From Acheta domesticus (Eukaryota; Arthropoda; Insecta; Orthoptera; Gryllidae): DNA of 64,000 nt. The stretch is from NCBI GenBank assembly GCA_031308135.1, contig JAHLJT010000631.1, forward strand, positions 177,574,667-177,638,666. Reading direction: 5' to 3'. The notes beneath the pieces were generated by a model. It made no database searches, was not told the DNA's origin, and saw only the letters and a list, made by a program, of their open reading frames with translations. Every line of letters starts with the position of its first letter. Position 1 is the first letter of the stretch. The translations under genes were made by a program, and so were the position numbers. This document shows, piece by piece, positions 1 to 12,366 of this stretch.

Positions 1-340
1 GTGACGTGCTACAGGGAGAAATGTATTCTGTGCATGTTTTCTTAATTCTGCAATCCCTACCCTAAGCCTGAAGCTTAAGTTGAATTCTGAATACATAGAG
101 AAATGAGCGTTTTTGTCGAGAGTTGTTTACAAAATATTCGCTTAGATGTAATAAATTTATTTTCAATCAATATCTGTATTGCTCTTGAAAAGGCACATAC
201 TGAATGTGCGAAGTGTCGAGCTAATAATAAATGAATAAACTACAAAAGTTTTAATTCCTGAAATTTACCCATATTGATCCTATATGGTTCAAACCTATTT
301 AAAGCTTACCAGGATCAACAGGAAGAAATAACAACAATTT
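1..340. other. No gene seen
   Basis: AT-rich sequence with no ORF of note, no splice-bounded open frame and no recognised repeat. It ends at a (AAT)n microsatellite. Confidence 0.5.
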
Positions 341-341
341 C

Positions 342-392
<51 letters not shown>
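341..392. repeat. (AAT)n microsatellite
   Basis: About 17 tandem AAT units. It lies directly 5' of a LINE fragment on the plus strand. LINE A itself ends in a similar AAT tail at 1411-1455, so this tract may be the tail of an older insertion or a preferred landing site. Confidence 0.95.
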
Positions 393-393
<1 letters not shown>

Positions 394-672
394 GTACAAC
401 ATACTTGTCGATGTTGCTGTACCTTGCGATCAAAACGTCGCTCGTTACCAAGGAGGCAGAGAAACGTCTTAAATACATGAGTTTGGAAATCGAGATCAGC
501 CGAATGTGGGGCGTAAAAGCACAGGTCACCCCGATAGTTATCGGAGCTCTGGGATTTGTTCCGCAAAATTTGTGTAAGAACTTGTCTAAACTCCCAGGTA
601 ATTCAAAAGCCTGGGAAGTTCAAGAAATCGCTTTATTTGGAACAGCCCACATTTTGCGCAAAGTATTGTAGA
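394..672 (+). mobile_element. LINE A: non-LTR retrotransposon pol C-terminus, first half
   Basis: The translation carries the signature tail of a widespread metazoan non-LTR retrotransposon pol: VDVAVPCDQNVAR around 409-447, then LEIEISRMWGVKAQ, VIGALGFVPQ and finally GTAHILRKVL before a TAG. There is a one-base frameshift near 450 between the first motif and the rest, so it is a dead 5'-truncated copy. The element resumes at 1300 after an opposite-strand LINE inserted into it. The motifs are read directly from the sequence. The clade is not assigned. Confidence 0.75.
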
Positions 673-1299
673 TTGATTGATTGATTAATTAAGGTTTAGA
701 GGGCGCTTCAACTGCCAAGGTCATTGGCGCCCATGTCGAAGTATTTTAAAAAAGGGAATAGGTTCAGTATGTGTTACAGATGGAGCCTACCCCCTAATTA
801 AAATCATATACACAAAGAGAGACTTGAATTCTACATCGAGTATTCAAGTAGTAGGACAGAAAGAATATATAACAAACACGTAAAATTCATAGTAGAACTA
901 AAAGTTGGCTGTAAAGGGGCCAAAAATAAAACAACAAAAAAGTAAAACATTATTCTATTCTCTCAAATAAGATTATATATTCCGCTTTCCCTCAAGAAGC
1001 AAAAAAGTTTTGAGAGCGCGGAATCGTCATCCCCGAGCACCTCCCTTAGCGAGTTGCCCAGGCCATGTCTTCGTCGGTTGCCTAAATGTTTCCTGCAGTT
1101 CAGGAGGACGTGTTCCACAGACAGAACCGTCCCGCATGAGTCACATACGGGAGGAGTTTCTCCTCGAAGGAGGAAACCGTGGGAAAAATGGCAGTGTCCA
1201 ATTCGAAGACGAGTTAAAATTACTTCCTCACGCCTAGAGGAGCGAGATGAGGAACGCCAGGGAATTACAGAATTCTTTATCCCACTTAGTTTAAAATTG
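673..1299 (-). mobile_element. LINE B: 5'-truncated LINE with RNase H-type tail, nested in LINE A
   Basis: On the minus strand, roughly 1290 to 1015 stays open and encodes the typical end of an insect LINE ORF2: EEVILTRLRIGHCHFSHGF, LLRGETPPVCDSCGTVLSVE and HVLLNC, that is the RIGH/THG motif followed by a C-x2-C...H...C zinc knuckle. The remaining 340 bases are 3' UTR ending in a short (AATC)n tail at 673-690. The insertion is bounded by a perfect 10-bp target site duplication GTATTGTAGA at 663-672 and 1300-1309, which fixes both ends. It is truncated at the 5' end, as is usual for LINE insertions, and interrupts LINE A. Confidence 0.8.
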
Positions 1300-1410
1300 G
1301 TATTGTAGAGGCACCGACAGTCCCTATATCTACTCCTTAGGTAGCTGGTTGCAACCTGGAGTAGATTTTATATTCAGGCGACACATAACATCTTTAGTCG
1401 TGATTTAGAG

Positions 1411-1455
<45 letters not shown>
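1300..1455 (+). mobile_element. LINE A: 3' UTR and (AAT)n tail, second half
   Basis: This continues LINE A after the nested insertion. A short 3' UTR leads into a tract of about 15 AAT units at 1411-1455, the expected simple-repeat tail of this kind of LINE. The assignment rests on the target duplication of LINE B, which joins 672 to 1310 in the pre-insertion sequence. Confidence 0.65.
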
Positions 1456-1458
<3 letters not shown>

Positions 1459-3473
1459 CAACTAAGCACACTAATGTGTGTATCATAAGTCACAATCACC
1501 GTCTGCTTAAAAGCAACACTGTGTTTTTCTTACACTTATCATTGCGATCGTATCATTAATGTTAAGTTCATTCTTGGATTATTAGTACACAGTATACTGT
1601 AGTGTGTTTCCAAATTGCACGGTTCATTTATGTATGGCTTTGTCGCTACCTAAGTGATCTCTTCTTCGGATGAGATATGAAAATATAGCGCGCCATGAGG
1701 AATAGAAATTAGAATGTGTCCTGTTAGCGGCGCATCTTTAAAACTTCCTATTTTTACAAACCTATTACATATTTATTTTAGGCTAAGTATTATGGTACGA
1801 GATTCGTGACTACCAATAATGTATTTATGGAAGCCATCAGCTAACAAAAACGTTTTACGAAGAAATGGGACTAAAGAGCTGTCGGGGGTAAAGAATATTT
1901 CTGAAGTAAACACTCTCATTTGTTTTCCAAAATGTCATTTCAGTCGTAAGCTTAACTCGACTATCCACATGGGCCTTGATCCTCTCTCTTTCCGGATCAG
2001 TGTGAAATAGATATAACATACTCCTGTATTCATTTGACTCACGACGTCTAACATGCGAAATGGGCAGTTGACGAAAAATAAGAAACAGAAAGCTTGAAGA
2101 ATCAATTCGGATTTGATGGAAGGTTCTCACATCAAAATAGATTGGAGTTCATACTTAATAAGTGCAAAGTGGATTCCGTACAGGTATAACTGTAAGAGAA
2201 AGCTAGTCGTAAAATTATGACTACTCACAAACGCACTTTTTTAAAGGAACATTCGTCATTCTGACAATCGGTTGGCGGGTAGTCGACCGGAAACATACAG
2301 TAAGTTGTGACGTTATACAGAGCTACCATTTGTTTTTTTACCGTTTTGTTCTCGTAGTTGTTGTTCGCCCGAGTTGGTTTTTACGTGTTTATCCTTACTC
2401 TAAATTGTAATATTCAAAAAAATATATTCGTTGAATCTGAATTGCGATTAGCAATGTAATATCACTGCTTTTGAAACGTTAGGCTAAACAAACTTTTTTA
2501 ATTACAAACGTAAGTTAAATAAACGTGGGGGCAACTCTTTCCATCACAACACATCAAAAGGGAATACAAAAACTTCTGAGTAATGGTAAATCAGTCAAAC
2601 AAAACCATAAAACAAGTGATGGTAAATGTGTAATCTCCAACAAAAAATAGGAAACTTTTTAAATGACATTGGGTGCTGGGACGAAAGTAATTTCAGAATA
2701 TTTTACACAAACTCATGCTTCTCAAGTGCCAGAGAGAAGATTTTTATCGTGATGCTAAGAAAATACAAGACTAATTGTTTTACGTGGTTCCCATAATTTA
2801 TTTCAAGTATATCAAGTGTACTCATTATGTATCATCAATAAATTCATGAACAAATCTTTAGATGATTACGTCAATAACAAAGTATAGTAAAGCTATGTAA
2901 TCACATCTTAGTTTATACTCTTTCTATTTAAAATGACGCATGTAGCATCCAGAACGTGCAATGTAAAAATTAACCCTCAGTGAAAAGTTGTTTTATTCCT
3001 GTTTTCGGCAAATAAAAAATGTTCTAATAAATATAAACTGAAATTTTCTGAACGGTGTTTAATAATAAGGTTTTAAAACATTATGAACGACAAATGATAG
3101 AATGTTCGTTGAGGTCAAAGTTAGCACCGTGTTTTCACCTTCATTCAGTTTCTTGTAGCTACATAACCGAAGTGTATAAAGCAGGCAGTTTCCACGTAAG
3201 CACAAAGACGTAGCGACGAATTTCATAAATGGTATGAAATATTTTAAATGCTTTTAATTTTTGACGAAGCATAATATAGTACGTCATTTTAGGCTCCTTC
3301 CAAAGATTTTAATTTTTCATAACATTAAAACGATATCATCTCTTATTCTGTTTACTTAAAATCTTCCAGAAAGGTCTACAAGAAAAGAATTATCCTTCAT
3401 AATATTATAAAAGTATTTACAGTCTAAATAAAATAAGAAAATTGTTCATTTAATTTGTTCTCTTCTGTTCTAG
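1456..3473. other. No gene seen
   Basis: AT-rich intergenic sequence. Short ORFs on both strands (for example 1855-2130 minus) show no protein-like composition or splice support. No recognised repeat. Confidence 0.5.
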
Positions 3474-3577
3474 GTTCGTGTAAAGTGATCTCTATAAATT
3501 CTTAAGAAAGCACGTTTGTGATAACTTTACCCTCGTTGGCTATTTTGTCTGAAGACAGGAGATACGTGAAGGATATC

Positions 3578-3806
3578 ATGACCAACAACACGAAGGCACT
3601 TGGAACGTAAGGTAGGATCTGTCAGTAAAAAAACATGTTCACGATCAATTTGATGATTAAATGTGTAATTGACCTACTTCGTTTCTTTCAGGAGTGAGGT
3701 CCTACGATGGGAGAAGAACATTCCTTTGGTTTTCCTCCGGAACTGTATCCTCCGCTTATTTGCTCAAGCTATGATGTTCTTTGCTACATGGCAAACTGTT
3801 ATATAA
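3578..3806 (+). CDS. Candidate small spliced ORF (47 residues, two exons)
   Basis: A GC-richer island in AT-rich DNA. Exon 3578-3606 ends at a good donor (AAC then GTAAGG). Exon 3692-3806 follows an acceptor with a pyrimidine tract (TTTCTTTCAG). The 85-bp intron is a typical insect size. Joining in phase gives an open frame from ATG 3578 to TAA 3804-3806, starting MTNNTKALGTSEVL and ending FFATWQTVI, with a hydrophobic stretch in the C-terminal half. The frame is also open upstream of the ATG to a TAA at about 3508, and a possible acceptor (TTCTGTTCTAG) ends at 3473, so the first exon may begin there as 5' UTR. No family is recognised. It could be a real small gene, the last exons of a longer gene, a non-coding RNA or chance. 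Confidence 0.3.
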
Positions 3807-6282
3807 TTATTCTGACGCTAATGCAATCAGTTTATTTTGGAAAATTATGCTAATGTATCCGAAACGGGATAAATATGAAAACTGGTTTTCACTAAAAATA
3901 ATATTAGAATTTACATTCGGAAACAAAATTTTCAGAAAAACAGACACTTAAAATCTGTAATTACGAATATACTAAAGAAGAAAACGTAATGAGATTTGTG
4001 AAATAATCGTGATATTATTCCTGCGTTTTTCCATAAACTTAAAAATATCATATTATCGTGATGAGTGTGCACGCAAGAAAACAAATATGAATTGCATTCT
4101 GTACTTTATATTCTGAGAGAATATAAAGTGCCTGATCAAATCAATTGGAAATTCTGCTCAGAAATATTTCGTTATAAGATGCGTTTTGTGCTGTCTTTAT
4201 TCAGTTTTAAATAATGGTTAAGAATACACGGACGTACAAGAACAAGTACTTAATTCTAGTGGCAAAATAAGCTTCCTTTTCCGGCAGTACTTAATACAAA
4301 AGGCCAGACGCAAATATAAGCATTATTATCCTGTTGTAAAACGAAAACTACTCTACTTTTATCACAAATGCAAGCACAAGCAAGTTTAAAAAATTATACC
4401 TTGGTAACCTAAGACGTAAAGATCTATATACTATTATTTCGATACACGTTTTATATTTTTATCATTGCAATCCAGTGGTTGTCATGCTATGGTAACATGG
4501 AGCTATTGTATTTTTGAGGCCCAGTAGGCCTCAAAGAACAAACAAATTACAAAAATAATAGTGAAACTTCTTACGCTCGAGTCAGTAATTCAACCCCAAA
4601 ATAATTCATTTTCGTCAAATATCTTTATTTTTCATCTCCTTAAATTTTAAGAAATGATCGTTTCATTTTACTTGCATATTTGAATGAAGTTGGAAACCAG
4701 ATTTCATCATTATCCTGTTACCTTATCTGAATGGCATAGTGTTACGACTAGCATACCTTTATTTGCTCATGTTATTCAAATTCGTCGATGGAATTGGGAA
4801 GTGAGGTAAGATTGATTATTGTATCTAATATTCCAATTCTCCTGGTGATACGAGATGTGTAAGCAATGCAAATATTCTTCCAGTCTGTTTTCAGCGCCAA
4901 ATTTAACTGAAACGTGAACTGCAATGCGTGTTAAAAATTTATCGCCAAAGAATATAATATATAAATACGTTTTAGAATTATTGGTAATACGTCTGGCGTT
5001 TGGGCAAAATTTAAATAATATTATTTTCAAGAACAAATATTATTCAGTATAAGAGGTAAGCATACATTTCAAATACGAAATGTTAATTTTTTAGACTGTG
5101 TAAACTGATAAAATAAAATATATTTAACGATACCAAAAAGATATTTGTATGAGAAATAAAATTCAATAAAACGTTTGGAAAATATTTCCTTCAGTATATT
5201 ACTTTGATAGTACTAATAAGCAGAAAAACAACTCGCCTGATTTAAGTTTGTTTTAATCTATATATTTTATATTTTTTCAGTTTCGAATTCCAAGACAAGG
5301 CTCTAGTCAAGTGGTAATGCACCTGATGTCAAATCCAAGTTACTTCAGTTTACCGCCGTGAAATGCTAATGGACTCAAGATGTGATAATGTCGTTTGCTT
5401 CGCTAGTCAAATATAATTTAAATTAATGTATTTCTCCTAAACAAAAGAAAAGTAAAATATTTTATATATTTCTATATATTTTCATAATGTTTTAGAAAAT
5501 AAACATTTTCAATATTTTCTCAAATAACTGAAATTAACTGGTGTGATCAACTCCTTGTGTATATTTTGCCTTCCCTCCATATCAGCTCATCATTACGCAG
5601 ATCGGCGTTTTCGGTGAAGAAGAAAAATTATCACTTAAACTCTGACTAATGAGTTCACGTCAGTTCCCTTGCAGAGAGACGGAGTTAAACACATCATTCA
5701 AGTATTCAGGGAAACAAGCAAAATAATCCGCTGTTGTGATTTCAGGGAGTCATGAAAGTGTAAAAATTAATCACCTTACACAGACTGGAGTGATCTAGAG
5801 AAAAAATCTTCCACTGCCATTTACGATTCTTTTTCGTCACACTCCGATTTCTTCAAAAGCTAAGTGTTTCTTACCGATCCTAGAGCCAGTTCATGAAATA
5901 TACCTATCACTCAATTTTCTTCAAAAACATTCTTGAATAACACCACGATAATATTCATGCTATCTCAAACAAAACATTAATAATACATAAAATAAACTAA
6001 TAAAATGGCATTTTAATGAAAACATGTGAACAAAAGAAAAATCCATATGCATATGAAATCTCCGGAAACACCAACTACATTAACAAATACAAGAAATGAA
6101 ATAAATTTTGTACGAAATACAACTGTACAAATGAATTAAACTCCACTCCCTCGAGAGTCTTTGAAGATCTGCCACTGCCACTCCCAAATGGTAAGTTGAA
6201 TGTAAAATATCTAATCTATTGAAAATATTCGTAACATAAAAGCACCACCAAGGAAAAAAAACTACAACACAAATAATGAAGA
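3807..6282. other. No gene seen
   Basis: AT-rich intergenic sequence with only short unsupported ORFs. Confidence 0.5.
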
Positions 6283-7625
6283 AATTAGTGGCACAACAAA
6301 TGGCCCGAACTTTCTCAGACTAGTTTTCTACATTCTTTGATCTTAGCTAGCTATCCAGACTTGCCACATACTCTTGCCAGCTGTTGTCTACCGCCGCCCA
6401 AAGTACATTTTTTTAAACTTTTCTCAATTTTTCAGTTCCCTAATAGTAGAACAGTAATATTAGTTTAAGAATATTAAATAAGAGTAATACCTCATACAGC
6501 ATGGCAATTTTCATTGAAACATTTGGAACCGATTTTTAGGAAATGGCGTTTAGTGTTACTGTAAATGCGAAATTTGAAGCTTTATAACAGAATAGTTTTG
6601 AGTTTTCGAAAACCTTTATTAGCAGCCATTTGAAGCACTGTCACTCACAATGCAATATTCTTTAGAAATCGGTAAAAATGTGATTATTAATGGCCGGAGA
6701 GATATTTTGAAAAAAGTTACGTTTGTGTATTTTAAAAAAAAAAAACCAAAATGAACTTTATGTTATCTTAAACTATGCAATTAGCACTATCACCACATAA
6801 AAGTTTGAAAAAAATTAGAGGAGTTTTTTGACAAAATGGTGATTGAGCGCCTCTGAAAATGCAGAAATTTGAGCTCATTCTTACAGAAAACTGTTGAGAT
6901 CTCAAGAAACTTTATTACACATCATTTAAAGAACCATGTACGCGTATATACAATAATGTGAACAAATTGCAGCTAATGTAAATATTAAGAACGTTAGAAG
7001 CTAGTTAAAAAAATTAATTTGTAATTTTTGAAAAACGGAAAGAATTGATCAATATGACGTTCATGTCATCTCATGGAGTACATTTAGCAATATCCCTACT
7101 AAACATTTAAAGGGAAAATTTGGAGCTGTTTTTGGCGAAAATCTTGCTTTTAAAAATTGTACATGTTGCACGCAATATTGCGTGATTACTAAGATTTTCA
7201 AAAAACCACATGACGTTAATGAAAGGCCTAATTATGAAGAACAAAATTCAGTTAAAGGAAAACCTCCATCTTCAATTTTGTAGTTATAGGAAGTCGCCGA
7301 AAAAAATCCAAACTTTTGCAATTATCTAAAATTTGTAGTTAACAGTGAAAATCGTAACTTTGCCATCTTTGTAAGTGTATTTTACTCTATTCTCACAACA
7401 AATTTAAAGAAACAATATTGAGCCATTTTTGAGAAAATTTTGAAAATGTTGCAAGGACCTTATGTTAAGTGCCCCCAAAAATTAATAAATGTTTTTCAAA
7501 ATCACCGAGCTTCGACTCAGACCAGATCGATTTTACTTAGGGTTTATTTAGTTTGAAAAAAATCCGCATTATACTGTTCACAGACGATAGGCAGTCGGAC
7601 AGGCAGAAGGGCAAACGTTTTGAAA
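6283..7625 (+). repeat. Modular AT-rich repeat, copy P
   Basis: This stretch aligns by eye over most of its length with 34945-35980. Shared landmarks are the TAGTTTTCTA start, the TGCGAAATTTGAAGC block, the GCACGCAATA block and the AGATCGAT end. It is built from degenerate modules about 300 bp apart: the block AAATGC-GAAATTTGA recurs at about 6563 and 6857, and a TATC/TCATCT-TTAGCA block at about 6761 and 7063. The 3' end carries a GACAG-GGACAGGCAG run shared with the other copy. No coding capacity is seen; it is a non-autonomous element or satellite-like family. Confidence 0.65.
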
Positions 7626-9639
7626 AACAAACAACATTTTTCGGTATCAGAGTACTCCAAATCGGTATTTCCGATGAAATCTCGAAATCGATTTTCACAG
7701 CATTACATAACTTTCTCTACACTACATACATTACGCCATATATACGTACATATACGGAAAAGTAAAAACATTACACTTCAAGAATAATACTTTTTTGTAA
7801 ATAAATAATAAATTCGACGTATGCAAAGGGATAGCTAGATTAAGGAAACAGGAGCTAGTATATTCATGATCAATACCTATGGACATTGGAGAATCTTTCG
7901 AAGAGACCTCTTTGATGTAAGTAAAGTAAAGCTAATATTAAACCTTCCTTTAATACATAGGAACAAATATTTGATCTAGAAAAGCCGATGCTATAATCTA
8001 CAAGCACGTAATTCGACCAGGCCAGTATACCGTTCTAAGGGGAAAAGTAAGCACTTGCCGAGCTCTGCCAGAAATTAAATGTTGAGCCAACAACTCCATG
8101 AATACAATTCAGAGTGAAGTGCTCCCACAGTGCATCAATCAATACTGTTTCACAAAAATATAAATGCGTGAGAATTACTTTTAGATATCATATATAATCA
8201 AAATATAATATCTAATTATGAAAATCACATAAGATTCGTTTTCAGAAATTAGAAAGGAAAAAGTTTCGCTATACAGGTATAAAGAAACAATTAATCATAT
8301 AATAATGTCCAGGGATTCCAGAGTTCACTGACATTAATATAGTGATTTCCAAAGCTTGGTGGATATTTTTAATTTTTAACCCTGTATATCGTGACATTTG
8401 GGGGAAACAATATACACTATTATATATTATCGAATAAACTGTTTTGAAGGCTCACAACTTGTGCATGTACTTGAAATACGTACATATGCTTTCCTGTGGT
8501 AGTGATTAAGGATGTCAGCTGAACCAACACACCCTGCTTTGTCCGTCCACTGCTTTGAATATCAAAGTGCATTTTACGTCCAGACTAACAAATATTATGC
8601 CTCGGATAACAGCTTCGGAAAATATGTTTACCTTATTCAGCGTTAGTTTGTGTCGATTCTACATCATGGTCTTTCGGTCAACAACAACTCACTCCTCTAA
8701 TAAGGCTATATTATCGACCATTAAGATGCAGTTCCTACAAGTCGTATACAAGTGAAGCGTTCTTTGGAACAGCAGGGCTGTGAATAGGGTGGAGTTTGTA
8801 TCGCGTAGTATATTTTTAGGATCGGCATTACGAAGAGAAAGAACATAATGACCACACCTCGGTAGGTACACATTGACAAATCATTCTCACACACATTGCT
8901 TAATTTAATAATTTGTTCAATTTGTTTAATTGCAATGGAAATGAGACACACTACATCATTCCTGATAACGAAATGGATCAGAATGGCAGAAGATTAGTAG
9001 ATTTTTTCAACCTTCGAGTTTATATGCAACCTAGTGTTTTTTGTCCCTGTTTACTTTACCATAAACATCAGAAATGGTTATCACAAACGAAATGTTGTAC
9101 CACTTAAACCTGTTTGTCCTCAATATATCCTTCAAATGTGTAAAAGTAGACAACATACGCATTCAATGCCAAAAGGTGATACATGAGATCGTAGATCTCT
9201 CCGTAATGTAGTACAATGAAAATAACTATTTCAAGTAGATGCAAAAAATGATCAAACGCCACATCTTAGAATTTTTTTCTAAATATATTAAAAATGTATA
9301 GAATAATGAAGCTCTATGGGTGATCCTGACAAGCTTATTGCACATACATCATTGTTATGAGTATTCCAAGAATTTATTTTTGATTGGAGATCAGTTTTAC
9401 AGTGTTAACGAGTATTGAAGCTAAATGGCCTTTATACCTGTAATACAGCGTATTTAATCATGAAATTCAAAGAAGTAAGGAAAACTCTTAATTGATTATT
9501 AGCTATCGAGTAAAATTCATTATCCATAGGGTGAGATAACCAGGCGAGAATGCTCGTGTTTTAACACTAATCGAATTTGAACTTTCTTTAACCGCTGCGG
9601 ATTTTACCATCGTTTGTATTTACTCTACTCAAAAATTCC
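7626..9639. other. No gene seen
   Basis: AT-rich intergenic sequence. The short ORFs around 8555-9107 overlap on both strands and show no recognisable domain. Confidence 0.45.
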
Positions 9640-10163
9640 TGTAAATATTACACAAAGCGTTTCCAGAAAATTGTATTACGAACATTAAATTTAGTGGCGC
9701 TGCGAGTACACACACGTTTGTGCATTTTTCTAACTTATGCAATTTTCGAAAATTCAAAGTTCAAGATTAAACGTGAGCAAGTTGTAAGCGTCCTATATTT
9801 TGTAGGAGGAAAAAATTGAAGAAAATGCAGATGTTTTTCAGATTAAAAAAATAAATTGCATTATCATCAACTAGAAATTATCTGAAAATACTATTTTTTC
9901 ATAAAAATGTACATTACCTTATTTAGAATCTATTTTTTATGATTTAATTTAACAAAAAATATCAATCAATTTCGTACTTTCGAATGTTAAGTTTACTGCA
10001 ATTTTTGAATATTTAGAAAGTTCGCTGAAAAATGGGACCAGCACCAGTCCTTCACTTCATACAAGAATAAAATTAAAGGAAAACTAATTCTGCTACAACA
10101 GCAGTTTCTTACTCGCATCAGTAACAGTTACATAAAATTATAATACTGCAATTTCTGGATAAA
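9640..10163 (+). repeat. Probable diverged fragment of the modular repeat
   Basis: A block at about 10026-10080 (GGGACCAGCACCAGTC, then AAAATTAAAGGA) resembles 11195-11262 in the next repeat copy, and the composition is the same. The flanks are too diverged to align by eye. Confidence 0.3.
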
Positions 10164-10766
10164 GGATGAGTCACGTAACTTTAGCACCATCTGTAACTTT
10201 GAACGGTTCAAGTTATTGCAATACAGTTTTCACGGAAGTGCATGAGGAAATGGGACTAATTGATACATGGATTCGTTTCTATTTTATCACTTGTATTTTA
10301 CGAGATATTAGAGGTAACTTTGTTTCTTCAAATGGAACTATACATATTTTTTCAGTCTATCACATCACGAGAGTAAAAGATTAAACGAAGGATATAGCTT
10401 CCCCGAGCGCGTGCTCTTGGAGCGCTGCATGACCTTGTGTGGCGGACTGTTACATTCAAAATATCCGTTAAACACTAGTTGCAAAAAGATTGAAATCACT
10501 CAGAAAAATACTTACCTAACATACCGAAAATATGTATATCATTGGATTTATTTTTTTTACGCTCGTCATGATAGGCTAAAAAATTTGTATAGTTCCATTT
10601 GAAAAACAACGTTACCTCAAATATTGCATAAAGTATAAGTGATAAAATAGAAACGAATACACTATCAAATAGCCCCATTCCCTCACGCACTTGTGTAAAA
10701 ACTACATTGCAATAACTTCAACCACTCAAAAGTTACAGGAGGGGGGTAAAGTTACGTGACTCACCC
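10164..10766. mobile_element. Long-TIR MITE or foldback element
   Basis: The left end (GGATGAGTCACGTAACTT, 10164-10181) and the right end (AAGTTACGTGACTCACCC, 10749-10766) are inverted copies. The inverted similarity continues for about 220 bp, 10164-10385 against 10545-10766. Matching blocks include CAAGTTATTGCAAT, ATTCGTTTCTATTTTATCAC and CAAATGGAACTATACA. The unique centre is about 160 bp. There is no transposase, so it is non-autonomous. No convincing target duplication is visible, so the superfamily is open. Confidence 0.75.
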
Positions 10767-10984
10767 TATGTATTAACACATTTCAGCCCGAACTTATCAA
10801 TTTCATTACCAATCGTAGCAAATACGTTGCAAAAATTTAATTCATTTCAAGGTAATAAATCAATACAAAATTCGACCAGCCAAAACTCAGTTCAATACAC
10901 TCAGAAACATCACCATACCATGTGAAGTTATTCTGCGAATTTCAAATAGGGTGTCCCATTGATAAAACTGCACTGTGACAACTC
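10767..10984. other. No gene seen
   Basis: Short AT-rich spacer between the long-TIR element and the next modular repeat copy. Confidence 0.4.
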
Positions 10985-11860
10985 CTGAAAGATTTAGTAA
11001 AGAAAGTGCGTGAAAATATAAATTGCAAATTCGAAAATGTACAAAATGACTCATATTTTTATTAACTTGTACATGACTTCTTTTAAGGAGCTGATTTCTT
11101 TAGAAAGAATTCATTTAGCACAAAATTTCTATCATATAGTACTAATGCAATTAAATTTTTTTGCAATTTTTAAAAATGCAGAGAATTTGTTCAAAATGAG
11201 ACCAGAACCAACTTTTCTACCGATCTTTTACATACAGGAGGCAAAAATTAAAGAAAAAGTTTGGAGCCTTTTCGAAAATATAAGTGTTCAACAAAATTAA
11301 AAAATTGTACCTATTTCACGCAAATTTACGGGAAAACTACATATATATTTTCGAAAATTATCCAAAACCCATAACCCAAGTCTGACTTTAAACAAAAGAT
11401 TTTTAAAATTTCAATATTCAATATTGTAGATACAGGAAGATGCCGAAAAAATCGAACTTTTCCCATTTATGAAAAACGTTCGGTAATCTTCCGTTACTAA
11501 GGCTCAGCAATAGGAGTGTTTTTTTATAAAAAAAATTCCAACAGCTTTACAATACTTTCTCTATAACCTTTGCAATTAACAAAAAATAACAGAATTTAAC
11601 CAAAATTAGACCTGCCTCATTTTATGTGTCCTTTAAGCTATTCAAGAATAAAATTTAATCAAAACACTTTTTTGATATTTGAGAAAAATTTGAAAATGTT
11701 GATAAAGCATTATTAACGAAGTCCCAAAACTCAAAATATCTGCTTCAAACTGACAGGGCCGCGAGTTCGTTCAGATTGATCAGGGACTATCAATTTTGGA
11801 GAAAATCATCTAAGCTATTTAGGCGTGAGCGCTGACCACACACGGATATTTTATTCGTCA
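10985..11860 (+). repeat. Modular AT-rich repeat, diverged copy
   Basis: It shares module landmarks with copy P: a TGTAGATACAGGAAGATGCC block against TGTAGTTATAGGAAGTCGCC, a TTGAGAAAAATTTGAAAATG block, then GTCCCAAAA and a GTTCAGATTGATC-like end. It is more diverged than the P and Q copies. No coding function seen. Confidence 0.5.
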
Positions 11861-12366
11861 ATCGAATTTTCATTACCAAGGATCCACAATCAACATGGAT
11901 TGTTGTTTGACTAGATATGGTGTTATGAGAAGTAATTCGCTTAATAAAGGAACAAAATTTATGCTCTTTCGTTACGAGGGTCCGACAATACGAGAAAAAT
12001 CAACGCGTATTTCTTTCGTCAAATACTTTCTCTTTACAACGTAAATATGCTAGCACGAGAAAATCAATTTGTTTTCTATATTTGAAGTTATGGAAGACGT
12101 CAAAAAAATTGAGTTTGTTGACCGCAGATGAACCCACAAAACGTGGATTCCTGTACACAATTTTCTATATGTTACTTTAAATACATACACTTAAAGTTGC
12201 GGTAACTAAGTAATTCCTAGGCATTTTAGAATCCCCTGGGTTCCCCAGACTTCCCCAAGGACCAAGACGTTTCTCTTCTGCATTTGCTACCAGCAATGCT
12301 AAATTACTCCATCATAGTTTACAAATTGTGTGAAGAGCTTAATACTCGTAGAGCTTCTGAGAGCAA
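11861..12366. other. No gene seen
   Basis: AT-rich sequence between the modular repeat and the R2-like LINE remnant. Confidence 0.4.

Noticed and set aside
274..566. Poly-isoleucine and poly-leucine ORFs
   Set aside because: Translations of the (AAT)n microsatellite.
327..1461. AATAACAACAA on both sides of LINE A as its target duplication
   Set aside because: It is low-complexity and adjoins (AAT)n tracts on both sides, so the match may be chance.
4513..4535. TTTGAGGCC-GGCCTCAAA hairpin
   Set aside because: A short isolated palindrome with no repeat or gene context; expected by chance in 64 kb.
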